A stretch of DNA of 40,882 nucleotides, taken from an uncultured Lachnospiraceae bacterium. GTDB lineage: Bacteria; Bacillota; Clostridia; Lachnospirales; Lachnospiraceae. Shown one piece after another: positions 30,401 through 39,647 of the stretch. The translations under genes were made by a program, and so were the position numbers. The notes beneath the pieces are model-generated. The model made no database searches, was not told the origin of the DNA, and saw only the letters and a list, made by a program, of their open reading frames with translations. The stretch spans positions 1 to 40,882 of the forward strand of contig CACZXG010000008.1 of NCBI GenBank assembly GCA_902785055.1, given 5' to 3'. Within the stretch, counting starts at the first letter, position 1, and every line of letters starts with the position of its first letter.

Positions 30401-33400
30401 GGTGGCTGAAAACAATAGATTCCTTACTGAAAGTAATGAAAATGCGCCAGAACCGAAACGGCCGGTATCGACAGGTGAAAATACCACTGTTGCCAAAGCT
30501 GGCACTCCGCAGGCTCAAATTGCGGAATCAGTGAAATCCATGCTGGAAAGCGGCAAGGATTTTACCGTTGATTGGCTGTACGGGGAAGCGAATAAGGCGT
30601 TTGGCGGCACCATGGCAGAGGGTGCTTATACTGTCAAAGATGCTTATGATGGAATGGAACTTGCCATCAATAAGTACCTCATGAGCGCTGATTTCGTCAA
30701 AAATGGGAATGGTTCTCTTGCCACTGCAAAGAATACACTCACCTCGATCCAGCGGATGATGAGCAAAATCCCGACGCAGAGCAAGCGAACTGAAGAGATG
30801 GAGCAGTTCCAGCAGTATTCCACGCCGCCGAACATCGCGTATACTGCGGCGAGAGTTGCCAATATCAATCAGAACGATGTTGTTTTGGAGCCGTCTGCCG
30901 GTATCGGTGGTCTGGCGCTGTGGGGGAAAGCATGGGGAGCAAAGGTATACGGCAACGAACTGTCGGAGCGGCGCCTTGCTTTTCTAAATGAGCTGGGCCT
31001 TGATGGGACATTCAATGAGAACGCCGAGCAGATCAACAATGTGCTGCCGGACAACATTAAGCCGACAGTTGTGATCATGAATCCCCCGTTCTCTGCAACC
31101 GCAGGCCGAATGACGAAAAACGCCACAAAGAACGCAACGCGGCATATTACTCAGGCCCTCGACCGTCTGGAAGATGGCGGAAGGCTTGTGGCTATCCTAG
31201 GGCGCGGCATGGCGGACGATTCACCTTCCTTCAGGAAATGGTGGAACGAACTCCGCCAGGACTATACCATCCGGGCAAATGTGCGGATAGATGGCTCCAA
31301 TTACAAGAAGTACGGCACAACTTTTGACGATCAGCTGGTAGTGATCGACAAGATCGGGCCGCAGACAGGTGAAACCATAACCGGCGAATATAAGGACCTG
31401 AGTGAATTACTCACTGATCTGGAGGGGGTAAGAAATGAAAGGACACAGCTTGAAGGAAGAAATACAGAATCTGATCGACTGGTATCGGGAAGCAGAAACG
31501 ATTCCGGACAACGTAATGGAGAATCATTACAGGGAGGACGAGATACTGGACGGAATGGAGGAGTGGCTGCCGGACAACGATCAGGAACTGAAACAGGTTC
31601 TGACGGAGGAAGCAGAAGGAATAGAAACAGGGTACGCCAGGGAAATAATACCGGAAATAATGGACGGGCTGAAACTGCTGGGGAATCGGCAGTATCCGGG
31701 GTATCCGAAGAAAGGACAGGAAGAAGTGGCAGCGAAAACGCTGGACAAACTGATAACTCTGTCAGACTTGTACCTGGATCGGTTCAGAGACCACGAGTAA
31801 AGGATATCAATCTTGACAGTGCATTTACAGAATATGTCCCTGCCAAAGTGAATATTGCCGGAGCAAAACCGCATCCGGGAAGGCTTGCGGAAAGTGCCGC
31901 AATGGGCGCGGTTGAACCGCCGGCTGCAACGTATACTCCACATCTTCCGCAAGAGCTTATTGAAAAAGGTGTGGTATCTTCAGCTCAGCTTGAAAATATT
32001 GTGTATGCAGGGCAGGCACACTCGCAGGTGCTTCCAGATGGGAACAGGAAAGGGTATTTCATAGGTGATGGCACAGGCGTAGGAAAGGGGCGTCAGCTTT
32101 CCGCAATCATCCTGGACAACTTTAACCAGGGCCGGAAAAAGGCACTTTGGATAAGCAAAAGCCAAAACCTTTATGAAGATGCTCAAAGAGACTGGAAGGA
32201 TCTTGGAGGAAACCCGAAAGAGGTTTATAGCCTTTCTAAAGTTAAAAAGGCGAATGATATTCCTTACGGCGACGGTATCCTTTTTGGTACTTACGATACT
32301 CTTGGAAGCAGAAAAGAAGACGGCATCAAGAAGCTGCAGAAGTGGCTTGGCAAAGATTTTGATGGTGTGATTGCACTGGACGAGGCTCACGGTATGGCCG
32401 GCGGCGCACCGGTAAAAGGTGCTCGTGGTACAAGGAAGCCTTCTCAGAAAGCGCTTTGGGGCATAGAGCTTCAGAAAGCATTCCCCAATGCACGTGTTGT
32501 ATATGCGTCTGCTACAGGGGCGTCATCCCCGGAAAACATGGTGTATTTGCCGCGCCTTGGCTTATGGGGAAAAGGAACCGCGTTCACCGATTTCAATGAT
32601 TTCTATACAAAAATATCCAGCGGCGGACTCGCAGCAATGGAGCTTGTCGCAAGAGATATGAAGGCAATGGGCGTCTACCTGGCACGCAGCATCAGCTATG
32701 ACGATGTTACTTACGATACACTTGAACATGACCTGTCGCCGGTTCAGACCGAAATCTATAATAGAATGAGCGATGCGTGGCAGGTCGTTTTAAGAGACAT
32801 TAACAAGGCGCTCAAAATCACTGGTGGAGATAAACCCGGTGGCGGAAAAGGTGCTGCATATTCTGCCTTTTGGGGAAGTCTTCAGAGATTTTACAATCAA
32901 ATCATTACTTCCATGTCTATGCCGTCTGTCATAGAAGATATTAAAGCAGAATTGGCAAACGGGAGAAGTGTAGTAATTCAGCTCACGAATACAAATGCAG
33001 CTCAGGCGGACAGAGCTATTGAGAAAAACGCAAAGGAAGGGGGAGACTTAGAGGATCTTGATCTTACACCGTCTGAAGAATTGATAAACATGGTGAGAAA
33101 GTCCTTCCCCGTTCAGTCGTATGAAGAATACACGGACGATGAAGGAAATACGCGTGTTCGGCCTGTTTTGGATTCAAAAGGCAATCCGGTAGAGGATAAG
33201 AAAGCGGTTGAACTGCGCGAACAGCTTATTGCAGAAATCGGCCAAATGCAGGTGCCGGATGGACCGCTTGAGATGCTTCTGGATGCTTTTGGCACGGATC
33301 AGGTCGCAGAGGTAACCGGAAGAAACAGACGTGTCGTTTACAAGAAGCAGGCTGACGGCTCCATGAAACGTGTTATAGAAAAGCGCGGTGATGCGGCCTC

Positions 33401-36400
33401 TCTTGCCGACGCAAATGCTTTCCAGGCTGGAAAGAAGCGTATCCTTGTCTTTTCCGAAAAGGGCGGCACTGGTAAGAGTTATCATGCTGATCTAAGAGCG
33501 AAAAATCAGCAGCAGAGAGTTCATTATCTGTTACAGCCCGGATGGAAAGCGGACGCTGCTATTCAGGGCCTCGGAAGAACTCACAGAACAAATCAGGCGA
33601 GTGCTCCGATATATAAACTTGTGACAACAAATGTCATGGGCCAAAAGAGGTTTACTTCCACTATTGCGAGAAGACTTAACCAGATGGGCGCTCTAACGAA
33701 GGGACAGCGCGATGCTGGAAGTGGCGTGTTTAGTGAGAAGGATAATCTTGAGAATCCGATTGCGATGGATGCGCTTGCCAGCTATTACAAATCTGCTCCT
33801 GATGATGTTATCCGCAAACTTGGAATCAAAATTAAGGATTCTAATGGAAAGATCAATGAATCTGCTGATGACCTTAGAAATATCAGTAAATTCCTCAATC
33901 GTATTCTCGCTTTAAATGTGGACGAACAGAACCAGGTATTTGAAGATTTTTATGCGGTTCTGGAACAAATGACCGATGCCGCCATTGCCAACGGGACAAT
34001 AGATCGCGGCATGGAAAACTATAAGGCCGACAAAATTGAACTGATCGACGAAAAGACGGTTCGAAAGGATCCTTCCGGCGCGGATACAAAGTATGTTCAG
34101 ATGAAGACATACAATAAGCCGAAGCCGCTGAAGTACAGCAGTCTCCCGGATGCACACCGCGGATACATGGGCCTGTATCGCCTTGATGACGGTTCTGTTC
34201 GTGCAGCATACGACATCGGAAATATCACTGACCAGAGAGGAAACGTAAGCAGAAAATTCCGCCTTGATTCACCTGTAAGGGGCAAGTTCAGCACCTTTTC
34301 AGAGAAAACATTCAAGGAAAGAACTACGAAGCTGCCGGAATCTAAATGGAAAGCGGCATGGGAAGAAGAGATAAGTAAACTCCCTGAATATGATGAAAGC
34401 ACGCTCCATCTTCTTACGGGTACGCTGCTGCCAATATGGGATAAGCTCCCGGAGCAGAACACCCGCGTTATGCGTGTCGTCACGTCTGACGGGAATCAGT
34501 ACCTTGGACGTGTTATAAATCCTGATCAGATCGACAGCGTTCTGCGCGGCCTCGGCGCAAACCGTACAGTCAAAACGTACACCGCCGATGAAGCGTATTC
34601 GGAGGTAATGGACAAGGGCCGCGAAGTGGCGCTCCGCGACAATAAGTGGAAGATCAACCGCAGGCGTGTGTCCGGTGAATGGCGCATGGAAGTAACAGGC
34701 AATAACGTCTGGTCGCTTCCGAAGTACGTCCAGGGCATCATAACGGAGAAGATCAATTATCAGTACAGATACTTTATTCCGACTGGTGACCGTGGGAAAG
34801 AAGTCCTGCGGCGTCTTCTTGAATTTAATCCGGTTCAGGATGTTCGGACGTCATCTTCATCAGAAATTCAGCAGATGAGGACCGGCACAAAGAACGCTGC
34901 CGGCGCAGCTCCGTCACCCGCCTCTCGTTGGGAAGCCTCACGAGTAGGAGATAAGAACAAGGCGCCGATGCCTATTTCGGACATTATTTCGAAAATGAGG
35001 CATGACTTTGGATTTAACCTTACAACCGGTTATGTGCGAGGGAAAGGCATCCAGGGAACCTTTAACACGCAGGACAAGGGCCTCCGCACAAGGATCGCCA
35101 ACAATCTGCCGACCGTGGCCCATGAATTCGGACACTGGCTGGATGACAGGTACGGGATCACGAACCACGTAAACATCACGCCGCAGATTCATAAGGAACT
35201 GGAAGCGGCGTACCAGAAGACGCTTGGAAAGAGCGGTGCCAATTACAGGGCAGACCAGATAAGCGGGGAAGGCATGGCGGAGTTTGTCCGCGAGTACCTG
35301 CAGAACCGTGAGACTGCGGCGATAGAGTACCCTGAGCTTACAAAGCATGTGCTTGGGAGCCTGACGCCGGAGGACCTGGCAAAGCTCACCACCTTTGCGG
35401 ATGAGATCAACGCATACTATTCCCTGGATGCAGATTCAGCGGCAAGCTCCATCAGGTTGAAGGAGCAGGGAAACCCGGACTTCCGCACAAGGACGGAAAA
35501 GCTGCAGGATGCGAATGACCGCTTCCAGCAGGCATGGGTAGATTCCAATTACGCCATTAAGCAGTTCCAGAAGGAAATGGGCGGCGATGCCTATACACTT
35601 GCCACCAATGCGGCATATACCGACGCGGTGGCGGCGAGGATCCTTGAGGGTGACCTGACGGATATCCACGGGAGGTATGTCGGTCCCGGCCTTGGAGCGG
35701 CCCTTCACGGCATTGACACAAAGAACAAAGATGAGTACATCGCCTTCAACGAGTACTTGATTGTCCGGCATGGCCCGGAGTGGCTGGCGGACGGGAAGAT
35801 GGTGTTTGCGGATGACCGGAAGAACAGCACTCAGTGGATGGAGCGGCGGCAGTCAGAGCTTGAGTCGCAGTATCCTGAGTTTGAAGCGGCAGCGGAACGG
35901 CTCTATGAGTTCATCAAGAATATGACCCAGACATGGGGCGTGGATACCGGTCTGATCAGTCAGGAGACCATCGACAGCCTGAATAAGAAATATCCGAATT
36001 ATGTACCGTTCAACCGCGCTGTGCCGATTAAGAGACGCGGGAGAGGAGCAGGAAGAGGTTTCGCCAACCAGGCGGGGCCGCTGAAAGCGGCGAGGGGCAG
36101 CGGCCTTGACTTCATCGCCCCTGTGGACAACGTAATCGACATGGTGGTGACGTACACCAATATCGCCAGTAAGAACCGCGTCATGCAGGCCATGCGGGAT
36201 GCTGCCATCAGGCATGGTGATGCAACATGGATGGAGAAAGTACCGATGCCGGTGCAGAAACAGACCTTCGACCTTCGCGGAATGAAGGGACGGCTCAGTG
36301 AAGCGGCGGACCAGGCGCTTATCCAGGGAGAGATTGATTCCGGCAGCTGGACGTTTGCTGGGGCACTGATTGACCAGATCAATGACCAGATGGTGAAATA

Positions 36401-38600
36401 CGTGGAGGGGCGCCCGAAGAATGACGTCGTGACGGTCCTTGTGAACGGAGAAAAGGAGTTCTGGAAGATCAATGATCCGATGCTCCTTGAGAGCGTTACG
36501 AACCTTAGCAAACCTACGCTGAATGGATTTCTTGAGGTGTACGCGAGATTTTCGCGCTTCCTCACTATGAACCTGACAGGGAATAACCCCATCTGGGGTA
36601 TTTCCAACCTGATCCGCGACTATGGCACGTATTCCAACTACACGCCGAATAAGAACCTTGTGACGAGACTTGCTGGGATAGGGGAAACCTACGTGAACGC
36701 ATGGAAGGAATTCCTAGGAAAGGATATTGACCCCATCTATTATGAATACCTCGCCATGGGCGGCGGGACCGGATCTGCTTACACAGCCGACATCAACCTC
36801 GCTGAGCGTGTGAGGAACGAGTTTGGAAGAGGCTTCTGGCAGAGGACATGGACAAAGTACAACCCTGTGGCTTTCATTTCCTTCCTGATGGATACCATAG
36901 AGCAGGGGCCGCGCTTTGCAACCTACAAATACTGCCGGACGGAAATGGGAATGTCTGCGGAGGAGGCGCTCTACGCATCAAAGGACGTTACAGTGAACTT
37001 CAGGAAGTTCGGAACCATGGGACGTCAGATGAACGCGCTTATGCCGTTTTCCAACGCTGCAGTACAAGGCGCAGACAAGATGGTCAGATACTTCACTGCG
37101 GACGATGTGGCCGGCGGCAGGCGGGCCAGGGCGAACGTCGCAGCTGGAAGGTGGGCGCGTTGGATTGCCGGAAGTATGATCGCGGCCCTGATTCCCTATA
37201 TGCTGAACAACAGGGACGAAGAGGCGGAGGAAGCCTACGGCCGTCTCAGCAACTATACGAAGAACAACTATTTCTGTTTCTACCTGGGTGATGAAAAGTT
37301 CCTTACGCTGCCGAAGCCGAGGGAGCTTGCAGCCATTACTACCGGAATTGAGCGGACAATAGATTCCACAAAGGGTGATGAATTTGCCTTCGCGGAATTT
37401 GACGAGTACCTCGCAGACGCGATTCTGCCTGATGTGGCGTCGGATATTGCGCAGATCCCAGGGGACGCACTGAATAAGAAGCAGGGATTAAACCAGGCAT
37501 TAAACAATGGAGTATTCCAGGTGCTTGGTGATTTCGGTATCGCCGGTGTCGGTGTACAGATTGCTTCAAACAAGGACTTCTTAGGAAGGCCGATTGTAAG
37601 CCAGAAGTATGATGGCTATCTTTCGAAGGACCAGTACAACGACAAGACGAGCAAGATGGCGTACTGGATCGGGCAGGGCCTCGGTCTCTCACCTATGCAG
37701 ACAGATCACTTTGCGAAGAACACGCTTGGTTATATGTGGAAGATTCCTTCCGCCCTGTTCCCGGTAAACCCGGAGAATGCTGATATGACACTTGGCATGA
37801 AGAACAGCTATGTCAGGGATTCGCTACATTCAAACGATATAGTGAACCGCATGTATGATGATGCTGATTTCTCTGCGAGGGATTCAAAGAGCAACCCGGA
37901 TGACGGGGAAAAGACCCTGATCGGACAGCTTGATGCGAACAAAGTCACTTTCTACAATAACTTCAGTAAGCTGGAGCGGGAAGCGGGAGAAGACCGGAAC
38001 GCGCTGAAGGATGTGCTTCGCATGATTGACGCATACCAGAGAGCGCCGGAAGGAAAAGCCACAAACCAGACGGAGGAGCTTGTTTACAATCTGGTAAGGC
38101 AGAACAATGACAAAGACCTGCTTCCTGGCGTCATGAAGACGAAGATGAAGGATAGCGGTGGAAAGGAGCACGTTCTTACTCCTGCACAGTATGTACGGTT
38201 CCAGAAAGAATATGAATCGCAGTATTGGAAGAACGTGGAGAAGTACGTCTATACCGGAGCGGATGAAAAAGAACAGGCGACACTGATTGAACACGCGAAA
38301 GCCCTTGCGGCCCAGCAGGCGACAAAGTATGCGTTAGGAATGGTTAATGCAGAATACAAAGTCGAGAAGTCGTCTGAGCTTGCTTATATCGAGGCGGGCG
38401 GAAGCAGCCTTTCCAACTATAATGATTTTGTCGAAGCGAAAAAAGAAGGCAAACAGGACGGGGCTGTTGATTACCTGAAGAACAGCAACCTGTCCGAAAG
38501 CGAACGGCAGGCCCTGTTCAGTCTGTATTACAAGCTCGAATCGACGAAAGACGGTAAGGTTACTGATCCGCTTGGAAATTATAAAGATAAAATGAAGTAA
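27420..38600 (+). CDS. Giant polyvalent protein: methyltransferase, helicase, zincin peptidase, LPD38
   Basis: 3726 residues, starting four bases after the previous stop. In order: a Gln-rich N-terminus; a Gly/Ala hydrophobic region at about 283-385; a disordered stretch with TTAP repeats (about 692-703) and palindrome copy 4 (763). Then an N6-adenine methyltransferase (EPSAGIGG from 1157, NPPF 1221), a Gly/Arg/Asn-rich linker (1339-1461) and a strawberry-notch/DarB-like SF2 helicase (GDGTGVGKGRQ 1549, DEAH 1654, QGLGRTHRTNQ 2049). A zincin peptidase follows (HEFGHWLDD 2568, with EGMAEFVREYL downstream), then LPD38-like NPIWGISNLIRDYGTYSNYT from 3055 and a long helical C-terminus. Domains of this kind define large polyvalent proteins (Iyer et al.), thought to be ejected with phage or conjugative DNA to counter restriction. 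Its place among virion genes supports packaging. The exact border of each domain is approximate. Confidence 0.88.
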   Translation: MARQIGMRDETEKVYSKRKKVIHTAETTPAGSLQYHENKKVIGKGDDRAERRMAFRQFVSKNLQMAQPAQSSQPARPAPAQRINPFDSITYQNPAAQAMHQQTGWMDPTTKALWDIANQSIGKRGSVSPSTLHAVGGLQFDVQNNRDRLDSMVQMENRRQQAEDRRNRQQEAFDNAKTRADNARRTQQVSNNPMRPSYVVKNSDGTNEIHRPTSDDIRPWESIQEAPIASIVRGVTNGSGVPSLGYAVSGAFANATGNERLKEAIRRDSMNEALRSQQAQERHPLAYGAGNIGGNLALMAATGAAVNAIGGAALGARNFGKIGNAALRMGTGALNFAATTAVQESGAAVNGLMSPEDYAKDVLVSGGAGLTQSIASMAAAGGIEKILMKTGNQTAFLDFVKNLTAASTGSAARIGFEYGFEDKNPTSTFRSNYLSTHAGATEEDVRRAYEASLRQKAAIQFGTSFCFSLLSSYRSTLETNKRMSAYLENEFDQLERDMESLGNMRISEGEIGSWKQSVNDRTNRLRNTLSENYFAGQQDKVNAMMELLDEIDDRADMAYNNIMGAGEADAAASNTPPSQGFVDAIGAAVRQGAEEAGTVSAPSASTADMLTEIANTPMPASDELNMTVDELNDALNSPFAVFDADEARAAEEERRINEAVDNINMEVDNRRWQAEQNRKRQRQIEKGIPAQTTAPTTAPTTAPTTETAAPSIDIEAEAAARRQQNAANLQRRQEIEEGIPAPVPAPSTEELLQEIANTEVSPVATSQQQPEAPAQENRTPAPELKTDETERETAPAVSPSSAAPSTDELASIFPEGAAEVYKKYAAEDSDDILYYHDNMLKAYQAGVKEQSLQSLMLNDEDFEDFWFSHEDAVEDIYRQGYLSKVQRDNENRIEEAQAPLNEAPAEGKIEETEPSTPAPRTEFATAEASQLSSDLFQRKRVDQNGFRYSVRGDDGQFFGSIERIGEGTVRNARDTVYTVGPKATIQEVADDLAAVAENNRFLTESNENAPEPKRPVSTGENTTVAKAGTPQAQIAESVKSMLESGKDFTVDWLYGEANKAFGGTMAEGAYTVKDAYDGMELAINKYLMSADFVKNGNGSLATAKNTLTSIQRMMSKIPTQSKRTEEMEQFQQYSTPPNIAYTAARVANINQNDVVLEPSAGIGGLALWGKAWGAKVYGNELSERRLAFLNELGLDGTFNENAEQINNVLPDNIKPTVVIMNPPFSATAGRMTKNATKNATRHITQALDRLEDGGRLVAILGRGMADDSPSFRKWWNELRQDYTIRANVRIDGSNYKKYGTTFDDQLVVIDKIGPQTGETITGEYKDLSELLTDLEGVRNERTQLEGRNTESDRLVSGSRNDSGQRNGESLQGGRDTGRNGGVAAGQRSGTETGSDGGSRRNRNRVRQGNNTGNNGRAETAGESAVSGVSEERTGRSGSENAGQTDNSVRLVPGSVQRPRVKDINLDSAFTEYVPAKVNIAGAKPHPGRLAESAAMGAVEPPAATYTPHLPQELIEKGVVSSAQLENIVYAGQAHSQVLPDGNRKGYFIGDGTGVGKGRQLSAIILDNFNQGRKKALWISKSQNLYEDAQRDWKDLGGNPKEVYSLSKVKKANDIPYGDGILFGTYDTLGSRKEDGIKKLQKWLGKDFDGVIALDEAHGMAGGAPVKGARGTRKPSQKALWGIELQKAFPNARVVYASATGASSPENMVYLPRLGLWGKGTAFTDFNDFYTKISSGGLAAMELVARDMKAMGVYLARSISYDDVTYDTLEHDLSPVQTEIYNRMSDAWQVVLRDINKALKITGGDKPGGGKGAAYSAFWGSLQRFYNQIITSMSMPSVIEDIKAELANGRSVVIQLTNTNAAQADRAIEKNAKEGGDLEDLDLTPSEELINMVRKSFPVQSYEEYTDDEGNTRVRPVLDSKGNPVEDKKAVELREQLIAEIGQMQVPDGPLEMLLDAFGTDQVAEVTGRNRRVVYKKQADGSMKRVIEKRGDAASLADANAFQAGKKRILVFSEKGGTGKSYHADLRAKNQQQRVHYLLQPGWKADAAIQGLGRTHRTNQASAPIYKLVTTNVMGQKRFTSTIARRLNQMGALTKGQRDAGSGVFSEKDNLENPIAMDALASYYKSAPDDVIRKLGIKIKDSNGKINESADDLRNISKFLNRILALNVDEQNQVFEDFYAVLEQMTDAAIANGTIDRGMENYKADKIELIDEKTVRKDPSGADTKYVQMKTYNKPKPLKYSSLPDAHRGYMGLYRLDDGSVRAAYDIGNITDQRGNVSRKFRLDSPVRGKFSTFSEKTFKERTTKLPESKWKAAWEEEISKLPEYDESTLHLLTGTLLPIWDKLPEQNTRVMRVVTSDGNQYLGRVINPDQIDSVLRGLGANRTVKTYTADEAYSEVMDKGREVALRDNKWKINRRRVSGEWRMEVTGNNVWSLPKYVQGIITEKINYQYRYFIPTGDRGKEVLRRLLEFNPVQDVRTSSSSEIQQMRTGTKNAAGAAPSPASRWEASRVGDKNKAPMPISDIISKMRHDFGFNLTTGYVRGKGIQGTFNTQDKGLRTRIANNLPTVAHEFGHWLDDRYGITNHVNITPQIHKELEAAYQKTLGKSGANYRADQISGEGMAEFVREYLQNRETAAIEYPELTKHVLGSLTPEDLAKLTTFADEINAYYSLDADSAASSIRLKEQGNPDFRTRTEKLQDANDRFQQAWVDSNYAIKQFQKEMGGDAYTLATNAAYTDAVAARILEGDLTDIHGRYVGPGLGAALHGIDTKNKDEYIAFNEYLIVRHGPEWLADGKMVFADDRKNSTQWMERRQSELESQYPEFEAAAERLYEFIKNMTQTWGVDTGLISQETIDSLNKKYPNYVPFNRAVPIKRRGRGAGRGFANQAGPLKAARGSGLDFIAPVDNVIDMVVTYTNIASKNRVMQAMRDAAIRHGDATWMEKVPMPVQKQTFDLRGMKGRLSEAADQALIQGEIDSGSWTFAGALIDQINDQMVKYVEGRPKNDVVTVLVNGEKEFWKINDPMLLESVTNLSKPTLNGFLEVYARFSRFLTMNLTGNNPIWGISNLIRDYGTYSNYTPNKNLVTRLAGIGETYVNAWKEFLGKDIDPIYYEYLAMGGGTGSAYTADINLAERVRNEFGRGFWQRTWTKYNPVAFISFLMDTIEQGPRFATYKYCRTEMGMSAEEALYASKDVTVNFRKFGTMGRQMNALMPFSNAAVQGADKMVRYFTADDVAGGRRARANVAAGRWARWIAGSMIAALIPYMLNNRDEEAEEAYGRLSNYTKNNYFCFYLGDEKFLTLPKPRELAAITTGIERTIDSTKGDEFAFAEFDEYLADAILPDVASDIAQIPGDALNKKQGLNQALNNGVFQVLGDFGIAGVGVQIASNKDFLGRPIVSQKYDGYLSKDQYNDKTSKMAYWIGQGLGLSPMQTDHFAKNTLGYMWKIPSALFPVNPENADMTLGMKNSYVRDSLHSNDIVNRMYDDADFSARDSKSNPDDGEKTLIGQLDANKVTFYNNFSKLEREAGEDRNALKDVLRMIDAYQRAPEGKATNQTEELVYNLVRQNNDKDLLPGVMKTKMKDSGGKEHVLTPAQYVRFQKEYESQYWKNVEKYVYTGADEKEQATLIEHAKALAAQQATKYALGMVNAEYKVEKSSELAYIEAGGSSLSNYNDFVEAKKEGKQDGAVDYLKNSNLSESERQALFSLYYKLESTKDGKVTDPLGNYKDKMK
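29493..29528 (+). repeat. Tandem 12-bp repeat coding TTAP
   Basis: Three copies of ACAACCGCTCCC in tandem, encoding TTAPTTAPTTAP in the disordered linker upstream of the methyltransferase. Such an exact short tandem repeat can change in copy number by slippage and would vary only the linker length. Confidence 0.9.
29706..29721. repeat. 16-bp perfect palindrome, copy 4 (inside the giant gene)
   Basis: GTTGCGACGTCGCAAC, codons GTT GCG ACG TCG CAA C (VATSQ), residue 763 of the giant protein, in a Pro/Glu/Ala-rich linker. It is identical to copy 2. Confidence 0.9.
31435..31800 (+). CDS. Nested 121-codon gene inside the methyltransferase-helicase linker
   Basis: In the +1 frame relative to the giant gene, ATG at 31435 follows GGAGGGGG by 6 bases, as good as any ribosome binding site in the window. 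The product is an ordinary-looking acidic helical protein: MKGHSLKEEIQNLIDWYREA, EILDGMEEWLPDNDQELKQV, LPKK-free helices EIIPEIMDGLKLLGN, and TLDKLITLSDLYLDRFRDHE. Leucine is almost always CTG, as in other genes. The giant frame over the same bases is Gly/Arg/Asn/Ser-rich with many GGA, CGA and AGA codons, as expected when the other frame is the constrained one. I do not recognise the family. It would be made separately from the giant protein. Confidence 0.7.
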   Translation: MKGHSLKEEIQNLIDWYREAETIPDNVMENHYREDEILDGMEEWLPDNDQELKQVLTEEAEGIETGYAREIIPEIMDGLKLLGNRQYPGYPKKGQEEVAAKTLDKLITLSDLYLDRFRDHE

Positions 38601-38622
38601 ATATAAGCAAATATGCTTTTTT

Positions 38623-38659
38623 AGAAGTACGCCATAGCAAAGGGCGTACTTCTTTTTTT
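38623..38659 (+). terminator. Rho-independent terminator after the giant gene
   Basis: Stem AGAAGTACGCC / GGCGTACTTCT, 9-base loop, then seven T. It separates the giant gene from the head genes. Confidence 0.9.
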
Positions 38660-38686
38660 GCGTCCAATAAACTCAGGTTGTAATCA
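38658..38686 (+). promoter_or_regulatory. Possible weak promoter for the head genes
   Basis: TTGCGT, 17-base spacer, TAATCA, directly after the terminator and 42 bases before the scaffold gene. The match is weak; it is listed because head genes need a promoter after this terminator unless read-through or an antiterminator is used. Confidence 0.25.
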
Positions 38687-38727
38687 AAACCAGACACGCC
38701 GGAGAGACGGCAGAGGAGTACATCCGA

Positions 38728-39585
38728 ATGAAAAGTTTTTACATCTTGAGGCTCCAGAGATTCGCAGAAGGCGAAGGAGACGGGGCCGCGACGGGCGTAA
38801 CATCCCAGGACGCCGCTGGGAGTACGGGCGGAGAAGTGACGCAGGACGCCGCTGCGGGACAGGAGACAAGGGTACCTTTTGAGGAGCTGATTAAGGGCGA
38901 GTATAAGGAGGACTACGATAAGGCGGTCCAGAAGATCATGCGCCAGCGGTTCCAGAAGGCGAGAGCAAACGAGGAGAAGCTGTCTAAGATTGCTCCGATT
39001 CTTCAGACCTTCGCTTCCAGGTACGGCATTGACGCCGACGACCTGGACAGCATGGCGCAGTACGTCAACGCGGACGATGCTCTGATCGAGGAAGTGGCGT
39101 ATCAGAACAACATGACGCCTGAGCAGTACCGGAAGATGAACGCCATGGACGCGCAGCTTCGAGTGCTTCGCGCAGAGAAGGAAGAGAACGAGAGAATCAG
39201 AGCGGCGAACGAGTGGGTTCGCAAGAATGAGCAGGTAGTTGAACAGCTCAAGGCTGAGTTCCCCGACTTCGATCTTCCTACCTTGATGCAGGATGAGCAG
39301 TTTACCAGAATGGTAAATCCGAACAACCCGTATGCAGTAGGCATCCGGGAAGCGTATCTCGCCTTGAACATGGATCACATTCTGCCGGGAGCCATGAGCT
39401 ACGCCGCCCAGCAGGGCGCGAAGAAAGCGCAGGCCACCATCGCTCAGCGGGGATCCCGCCCGGTGGAGGGCGGAATGTCCGGCCAGGCATCAGCGAAAGC
39501 GGGAACCGACGTCTCCAAACTCAGTAACGCGGAGATTGCAGATTATGTCCGCCGCGCACAGCGCGGGGAGATCATTACTCTGTGA
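38728..39585 (+). CDS. Capsid scaffolding protein
   Basis: A 285-residue, mostly helical charged protein, with the usual scaffold style: KAVQKIMRQRFQKARANEEK, SKIAPILQTFASRYGIDADD, NNMTPEQYRKMNAMDAQLRV, then a Gly/Ala-rich C-terminus ending in NAEIADYVRRAQRGEI. It guides capsid assembly. The first 13 residues, MKSFYILRLQRFA, have the LxLQRFA form of a Prp cleavage site, suggesting that the N-terminus is trimmed by the phage's own protease. A GAGGA site lies about 9 bases upstream. Confidence 0.85.
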   Translation: MKSFYILRLQRFAEGEGDGAATGVTSQDAAGSTGGEVTQDAAAGQETRVPFEELIKGEYKEDYDKAVQKIMRQRFQKARANEEKLSKIAPILQTFASRYGIDADDLDSMAQYVNADDALIEEVAYQNNMTPEQYRKMNAMDAQLRVLRAEKEENERIRAANEWVRKNEQVVEQLKAEFPDFDLPTLMQDEQFTRMVNPNNPYAVGIREAYLALNMDHILPGAMSYAAQQGAKKAQATIAQRGSRPVEGGMSGQASAKAGTDVSKLSNAEIADYVRRAQRGEIITL

Positions 39586-39647
39586 ATCCGCACCGGCCCC
39601 CACATGAGGGAGGCCGCTGACCTTAAACAACTAAAGGAGACAGAGCA

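Noticed and set aside
31581-31952. Minus-strand ORF opposite the nested gene
   Set aside because: Ser/Phe/Cys-rich composition typical of an antisense shadow, and no ribosome binding site.
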